From: CALCKU01 sp964571595
GTDB taxonomy: Bacteria; Pseudomonadota; Alphaproteobacteria; Caulobacterales; Maricaulaceae
DNA length: 37,993 nucleotides
Direction of reading: 5' to 3'
Assembly (NCBI GenBank): GCA_964571595.1
Contig: CAZNCJ010000019.1
Span: 1-37,993, forward strand
The notes beneath the pieces are model-generated. The model did not search any database. It was not told where the DNA came from and was given only the letters and a program-made list of their open reading frames with translations. Made by a program: the position numbers and the translations under genes. This document shows positions 33,903 to 37,993 of this stretch, piece after piece. How positions within the stretch are numbered: position 1 is the first letter of the stretch; the number at the start of each line of letters is the position of its first letter.

Positions 33903-35141
33903 ATGACAATCTCACCATTTGCGCCGAAAAGTTTTCCAAAACTCCCACCGATTAAGGGGTTTGAAATGGCGACGGCGAAAGCAGGGGTTAAATATGCCAA
34001 TCGGGTAGACCTTTGGGGCTTGCGCGCTATTGCGGGGACGCAAGTCGCAGCGGTGTTTACTAAAAACCTCTGTCCGGGCGCGCCTGTGGATTGGTCACGC
34101 CGGGCGCTCAGCTGGGCGGTTAATGCCGATGCGCCCCGTCTTGTGATTGTTAATTCCGGCAATGCCAATGTATTTGCAGGGCAAAAAAGCCGCGACGCAG
34201 TGATTGAGACAGCCACTCATGCGGCCAATATATTTGGCGGAGAGCCAGAGGCCGTCTTTCTGGCCTCAACAGGCGTTATTGGTGAGCCACTTGAGGCGCA
34301 AAAACTCACCGCGAAATTTCCCGACATGAAATCCGCCTTACATGCAGATGGCTGGGAGGGTGCGGCCCGCGCGATTATGACAACGGATACTTATGCAAAA
34401 GGCTCGCACGCCGCTCTCGAAATTGACGGCGTATCCGTTCTGATAAACGGTATTGTTAAAGGCTCGGGCATGATTGCCCCTGATATGGCCACAATGTTGG
34501 GCTATATCGCAACCGATGCCAATATTGCCGCGCCTGTTTTACAGGCCTTATTGTCCGAGCTGTCTGATACCAGTTTTAATGCCATTACAGTCGATAGCGA
34601 TACATCTACCTCTGATACGGTGATGCTTTTGGCTTCGGGCCAAGCCGGGCACAGCCAGATTACGGATATAGAAGATAAGAGACTGCTCCCGTTTAGGCAG
34701 GCCTTAGAAACCCTCATGCTGGATCTTGCCCATCAGGTGGTAAAAGACGGGGAGGGGGCCAGTAAATTTGTGACGATAAAAATCAGCGGGGCCGTCACGG
34801 ATGAGAGCGCGAAACGTGTCGGGCTTTCCGTGGCAAATTCGCCTTTGGTTAAAACCGCTATTGCGGGCGAGGATGCAAATTGGGGCCGCATTATTATGGC
34901 TGTGGGCAAAGCGGGCGAACCGGCCGAGCGCGATAAATTGACAGTTTCACTTGGCCCGCATGTGCTGGCTAAAAACGGCCAAAGACGTGAGGAGTATCAA
35001 GAGCTGGACGGGGCGAATTATATGAAAAAATCCGAGATTGAAATATCCGTAGACCTCGGTCTTGGCAGCGGAACCGCGACCGTTTGGACATGTGATTTCA
35101 CCCATAGATATATTGAGATAAATGCGGATTACAGAAGCTAA
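33903..35141 (+). CDS. argJ: Bifunctional ornithine acetyltransferase/N-acetylglutamate synthase
   Basis: A 412-residue ArgJ. The self-cleavage and nucleophile site is DMATMLGYI, with cleavage expected between Ala196 and Thr197, giving alpha and beta chains. Other signatures are NSGNAN (84-89), KGSGMIAP and SPLVKTAIAGEDANWGR. It recycles the acetyl group in arginine synthesis, and may also make N-acetylglutamate. ATG 33903 gives the usual N-terminus (SPFAPKSFPKLPP); an ATG at 33855 would add 16 atypical residues. Confidence 0.95.
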   Translation: MTISPFAPKSFPKLPPIKGFEMATAKAGVKYANRVDLWGLRAIAGTQVAAVFTKNLCPGAPVDWSRRALSWAVNADAPRLVIVNSGNANVFAGQKSRDAVIETATHAANIFGGEPEAVFLASTGVIGEPLEAQKLTAKFPDMKSALHADGWEGAARAIMTTDTYAKGSHAALEIDGVSVLINGIVKGSGMIAPDMATMLGYIATDANIAAPVLQALLSELSDTSFNAITVDSDTSTSDTVMLLASGQAGHSQITDIEDKRLLPFRQALETLMLDLAHQVVKDGEGASKFVTIKISGAVTDESAKRVGLSVANSPLVKTAIAGEDANWGRIIMAVGKAGEPAERDKLTVSLGPHVLAKNGQRREEYQELDGANYMKKSEIEISVDLGLGSGTATVWTCDFTHRYIEINADYRS

Positions 35142-35219
35142 GCAAATGGGTGGTGAGATTTATTTTAGGCAATTTTTAACTCTAAACTCTCAGCCTTTAT
35201 TAAGGACTTGGGTTTAATT

Positions 35220-35645
35220 ATGCGAAACCTATTATTGGTCGGCGCTTGCGCGCTCATTGACACGGATGGCCGAGTTTTGGTCAGTCAGAGACCTGAAGGC
35301 AAAATGTTTTCTGGGATGTGGGAGTTTCCAGGCGGCAAAATTGAAGAAGGAGAGACTCCCGAGCAAGCTATCGTAAGAGAACTGCGAGAAGAGTTAAGCA
35401 TAGAGCCTTGTCAAAGATGCCTACAGCCTTTTTCCTTCTCCTCGCATGCTTATGATGATTTTGATTTGCTCATGCCGTTTTATATTTGCCGGCAATGGGA
35501 TGGGTTCGTTCATCCACAAGAAGGCCAGTCAATCAAATGGGTTTTCCCAAAAAGATTGTTGGATTTAGAGCTTGTCCCGGCAGACATATTTCTGGCTCAA
35601 CAATTAAGAGATCGTCTCACAATCAGGCGTGGATTTGAGGATTAA
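35220..35645 (+). CDS. mutT: MutT-type Nudix hydrolase (8-oxo-dGTP diphosphatase)
   Basis: A 141-residue Nudix protein with GKIEEGETPEQAIVRELREE as the Nudix box; the usual final Gly of the box is Ser (LSI), while the metal-binding RE and EE pairs are intact. It begins with GACALIDTDGRVLVSQRPEG and has WEFPGGK, typical of MutT that clears 8-oxo-dGTP. ATG 35220 is preferred; TTG 35208 is in frame but only one base from AAGGA. The next gene starts directly at its stop (TAAATG). Confidence 0.9.
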   Translation: MRNLLLVGACALIDTDGRVLVSQRPEGKMFSGMWEFPGGKIEEGETPEQAIVRELREELSIEPCQRCLQPFSFSSHAYDDFDLLMPFYICRQWDGFVHPQEGQSIKWVFPKRLLDLELVPADIFLAQQLRDRLTIRRGFED

Positions 35646-35825
35646 ATGCGAGTGATATTAGAATTTCTAAAAGATGAAAGCGGTGCAACTGCGGTAGAAT
35701 ATGGCTTAATTGCTGCTCTCGTCGCCGTGGGTATTGTTGCGGGCGCTAGAGCCATTGGTGTTGGCTTGAATGATGGTTTTCAAAACACCGCAAATATTAT
35801 AAATAACGCCGAAACTAATTTTTAA
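35646..35825 (+). CDS. Flp/Fap-type pilin
   Basis: A 59-residue prepilin. A short leader MRVILEFLKDESG is followed by ATAVEYGLIAALVAVGIVAG. Cleavage after Gly13 by a TadV-type peptidase would leave Ala+1, Glu+5 and Tyr+6, the defining Flp pattern, then a hydrophobic helix. Flp pilins build adhesive Tad pili. None of the tad/cpa assembly genes is in this window, so the pilin is an orphan here. Its ATG follows the mutT stop with no gap (TAAATG), so it relies on mutT translation or reinitiation unless a promoter lies inside mutT. Confidence 0.9.
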   Translation: MRVILEFLKDESGATAVEYGLIAALVAVGIVAGARAIGVGLNDGFQNTANIINNAETNF

Positions 35826-35847
35826 TAATCCTTTCGGGTTTCGCGCT

Positions 35848-36669
35848 TTAATCTTTGGGTTTGAGCGCTTCAGATAAATGTATTTTCGCTGATCCGGGCT
35901 TTAGCGGTTTTTGCTGGCTTTCATGGGGCGTCCAGCCGCTCAGCCATAAAATTTCAAATTTCGCGGGAAATTTACTTGTGCCCTCTTGTAGAGGGTACAG
36001 CGCCTCGAGCTTTGGATAAATATCCCGCCCGAGATAGTCGCCTTTGCGCATAGTAAGAAAATTGGTTTCCCCTATATCCCGAATATCCGATATCAGGGTT
36101 TGCAAGCGCGTGTAGTTCACATTTATGCTGTCCTTGTCAATGACGGGTAAAGCAAAGCCCGCCCGTCCCAATAATTGCCCCGCTTGAATGTGATTTATTA
36201 AAGGAAATACCCGCGCGGTGACGCCGTCAAAACGGGCAAGGTCAAATGCGTAAAAGGCCTGTTTCAAATTATCCAATGTTTCGCCTCCAAACATGGCCGC
36301 AATCAATAGACCGTCCGGTTTGAGCTTTTCATGTATTTGAATAAGATGGCCGATAGGGTCATTCTCGCTTTGCAGCTCTAGGAGGGAAAGCGCTATATCC
36401 AAACTAGCGGGGGAACAATTTTTTAGCTCAGTATATATTTTCGACGGTTTTTTGGCCTCTGGTAGATGCGCTATTATCTGATCTTTAAAGCCGGAATGTC
36501 CGCTAATAAGTGCCGAGTTAAAGGTGCGGTTTATATCCTCAATCCGTCCCGCGGCACTCTTGGCAATATGGGTAAGTAAAAACCTGCCTTGGCGCTTTTG
36601 CGCTCTGTGTTGACGCAGAGCTTTCAAGGCGGGGTCAAATATGATGGGCGGGGCATTATTTTCCGACAT
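35848..36669 (-). CDS. NDUFAF5-like methyltransferase-fold protein with degenerate SAM motif
   Basis: A 273-residue protein aligning by eye with NDUFAF5/BioC-type proteins: FDPALKALRQHRAQ at the N-terminus, KLKPDGLLIAAMFGGETL (115-132), LLGRAGFALPVIDKD (166-180), DIRDIGETN (195-203) and WTPHESQQKP near the end. In mitochondria NDUFAF5 modifies a complex I subunit during assembly. Where the family has the glycine-rich SAM loop, this protein has NSALISGHSGFK (51-62), and the acidic end of strand 2 is not recognisable. Binding of SAM is therefore doubtful. Divergent from comF with only 20 bases between starts. Confidence 0.8.
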   Translation of the reverse strand: MSENNAPPIIFDPALKALRQHRAQKRQGRFLLTHIAKSAAGRIEDINRTFNSALISGHSGFKDQIIAHLPEAKKPSKIYTELKNCSPASLDIALSLLELQSENDPIGHLIQIHEKLKPDGLLIAAMFGGETLDNLKQAFYAFDLARFDGVTARVFPLINHIQAGQLLGRAGFALPVIDKDSINVNYTRLQTLISDIRDIGETNFLTMRKGDYLGRDIYPKLEALYPLQEGTSKFPAKFEILWLSGWTPHESQQKPLKPGSAKIHLSEALKPKD

Positions 36670-36689
36670 AAACCCGATATGATGGAGCG

Positions 36690-37460
36690 GTGATAAAAGA
36701 TAAAGTCATTTCTGTTAAAAATGCGGATTGGCGACGTTTTTCCAGACCCGTCATAGACACGATCTTACCGCCCCAATCCTTGATTACGGGTGATGTTTCC
36801 GTCACAGGTATTGAGGGCGAGCTCTGGCAAGCTTTACGGTTTTTAGACGAGCCGTGCTGTCATTTATGTGGCTATCCCTTTTATTATGATGTCGGGCAAG
36901 GTGCGCTTTGCGGGGGGTGTAGTGTGAAACCTGCCAAATACCGCTTTATGCGCTCCGCCTTTGTTTATGATGAGAATAGTCGGCGCCTCGTGCTTGATTT
37001 CAAACATGGCGGGAAGACAACGGCCTTGCCTATGTTTGCGGCCCAGATGGCGCGCGCGGGTCGTCAATTTTTACCCAAGGCCGATTTTATTGTGCCCGTG
37101 CCTCTGCATTATCGCCGCCGCGTTAAGCGCCGCTTTAATCAATCCGCCTTATTAGCTCGGCGCTTGGCCCAGCAATGCGGGGCGAGTTTTGATCCTGATA
37201 TATTATACCGCCATAAGGCAACAGCTGTTCAAGGCGGGCTGAATGCTCGAAAAAGACGGGCCAATGTCAGGGGCGCGTTTCGGGTGCGCGAATCTGCAAA
37301 AGACAGGATTAAGGGCGCGCATATCGTCTTGATAGATGATGTTTTAACCACCGGGGCGACTTTGCAGGCCTGCGCGCAAACACTATTGCGTGAAGACGTG
37401 CAATATGTCGATGCTTTGAGCCTTGCAAGGGTTGTAAGGCCCGCCCCACTTCCTACATAA
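36690..37460 (+). CDS. comF: ComF-family double zinc ribbon/phosphoribosyltransferase-like protein
   Basis: A 256-residue ComF. Cys57, Cys60, Cys74 and Cys77 (CHLC ... CGGC) form the zinc site; the C-terminal PRTase-like domain shows VPLHYRRRVKRRFNQSALLARRLA and the PRPP-type loop VLIDDVLTTGATLQ near residue 213. ComF proteins support DNA uptake in competent bacteria, though many hosts keep them without known competence. The start is a GTG; GGAG lies only two bases before it, so the start is less certain than the family. Confidence 0.9.
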   Translation: MIKDKVISVKNADWRRFSRPVIDTILPPQSLITGDVSVTGIEGELWQALRFLDEPCCHLCGYPFYYDVGQGALCGGCSVKPAKYRFMRSAFVYDENSRRLVLDFKHGGKTTALPMFAAQMARAGRQFLPKADFIVPVPLHYRRRVKRRFNQSALLARRLAQQCGASFDPDILYRHKATAVQGGLNARKRRANVRGAFRVRESAKDRIKGAHIVLIDDVLTTGATLQACAQTLLREDVQYVDALSLARVVRPAPLPT

Positions 37461-37511
37461 TGACAGGTAGAAAAACGATATCTATCTCACGCAACAGATT
37501 TTGGAGAGCTT

Positions 37512-37766
37512 ATGCCTAAGATTGAAATGTATACGAAAGCCATGTGCCCCTTTTGCATAAGAGCAAAGGCTTTATTTAAGCAAAAGAACGTAGCAGTTAT
37601 TGATATTCCGGCGGCCCGCGATATGGAAAAAAGACGGGAAATGAATGAGCGCTCCAATGGGCGCAATACCTTCCCCCAAATATTTATCGACGGAAAACAT
37701 ATTGGCGGATGTGATGATCTTATGGATCTGGATAGACGCGGTGGTCTTGATCCGTTACTTGGCTAA
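37512..37766 (+). CDS. grxC: Glutaredoxin 3
   Basis: An 84-residue dithiol glutaredoxin with active site CPFC (Cys12, Cys15), the cis-proline in TFPQIFIDG, and the glutathione-binding GGCDDL. It reduces disulfides and glutathione-mixed disulfides in the cytoplasm. GGAGAG before the ATG supports the start. It lies between comF and a nitrilase-family gene, a common alphaproteobacterial order. Confidence 0.95.
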   Translation: MPKIEMYTKAMCPFCIRAKALFKQKNVAVIDIPAARDMEKRREMNERSNGRNTFPQIFIDGKHIGGCDDLMDLDRRGGLDPLLG

Positions 37767-37799
37767 TCCATAATGAGTGCGTAACTTTAAGGGGTAGAC

Positions 37800-37993
37800 A
37801 TGCGTATAGGCGCGGTTCAGATGTGCAGCGGGATCAATATTGAGGAGAATATTGACGCCGCTGACGACCTTATTCGCCGTGCCGTCAAGGACGGGGCGCA
37901 ATTTGTGGCGACCCCTGAAATGACGCATATCCTACAAAAAAACCCCAAACATCTCTTTGCGCAAATCACCTCGCAGGATGCGGATAAAGGCGT
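37800..37993 (+). CDS. Carbon-nitrogen hydrolase (nitrilase family), N-terminal part
   Basis: The first 64 residues of a nitrilase-superfamily protein, cut by the window end. MRIGAVQMCSG is the typical first strand, and VATPEMT carries the catalytic glutamate (Glu40) of the Glu-Lys-Cys triad. The Lys and Cys lie beyond the window. AAGGGG before the ATG supports the start. Alphaproteobacterial Nit1-type amidases commonly follow grxC; the substrate is unknown. Confidence 0.88.
   Translation, partial: MRIGAVQMCSGINIEENIDAADDLIRRAVKDGAQFVATPEMTHILQKNPKHLFAQITSQDADKG

Overview
The window is a stretch of an alphaproteobacterial chromosome of roughly balanced base composition. The evidence is gene order: aroK-aroB-CNNM/CorC transporter, secA next to a parvulin lipoprotein and argJ-mutT, and an NDUFAF5-like gene divergent from comF followed by grxC and a nitrilase. 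All of these arrangements are familiar in Alphaproteobacteria. GANTC sites (the CcrM methylation sequence) sit inside two putative promoters, and there is an autotransporter and an Flp pilin. A marine Maricaulales/Hyphomonadaceae-like host is my guess, not something the sequence proves. I see no rRNA, tRNA, insertion sequence, prophage or CRISPR array, and no stretch above 300 bases without a gene.

Region 1 (1-11249, all plus strand) is the main accessory region. Two collinear enolase-superfamily enzymes (MLE subgroup, Lys/Lys active site) and a class-III PLP aminotransferase form one tight cluster. After about 135 bases comes a second cluster: a dimethylglycine-dehydrogenase-type flavoprotein and the four subunits of heterotetrameric sarcosine oxidase, soxB-soxD-soxA-soxG. 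Together they look like a pathway that removes N-methyl groups from betaines or other N-methylated amino acids, passing the one-carbon units to tetrahydrofolate. The enolase-superfamily pair may set stereochemistry or dehydrate the substrate. The actual substrate is not readable from sequence.

Region 2 (11252-16233) holds a membrane-anchored rhodanese and a small exported four-cysteine protein on the minus strand, then a two-helix membrane protein and a 1081-residue autotransporter on the plus strand.

Region 3 (16304-23923) is core metabolism and replication. parE (topoisomerase IV) and gpsA run on the plus strand. An aroK-aroB-CNNM-glpK unit runs on the minus strand and meets gpsA with interlocking stop codons. 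The two enzymes that make sn-glycerol-3-phosphate, GpsA and GlpK, therefore face each other.

Region 4 (24065-29926) has a 46-residue membrane peptide overlapping an unrecognised 557-residue exported protein, a large M16 peptidase lipoprotein on the opposite strand, and accA.

Region 5 (29936-37993) has secA (minus), then a PpiC-type lipoprotein, argJ, mutT and an orphan Flp pilin (plus). An NDUFAF5-like methyltransferase-fold protein without a recognisable SAM motif I (minus) is followed by comF, grxC and the start of a nitrilase-family gene cut by the window end.

No wholly new system is evident. The items most worth a second look are the double-racemase N-methyl amino acid cluster, a repeated GANTC-containing promoter in front of the autotransporter and parE, the degenerate NDUFAF5 homologue, and the orphan pilin abutting mutT.
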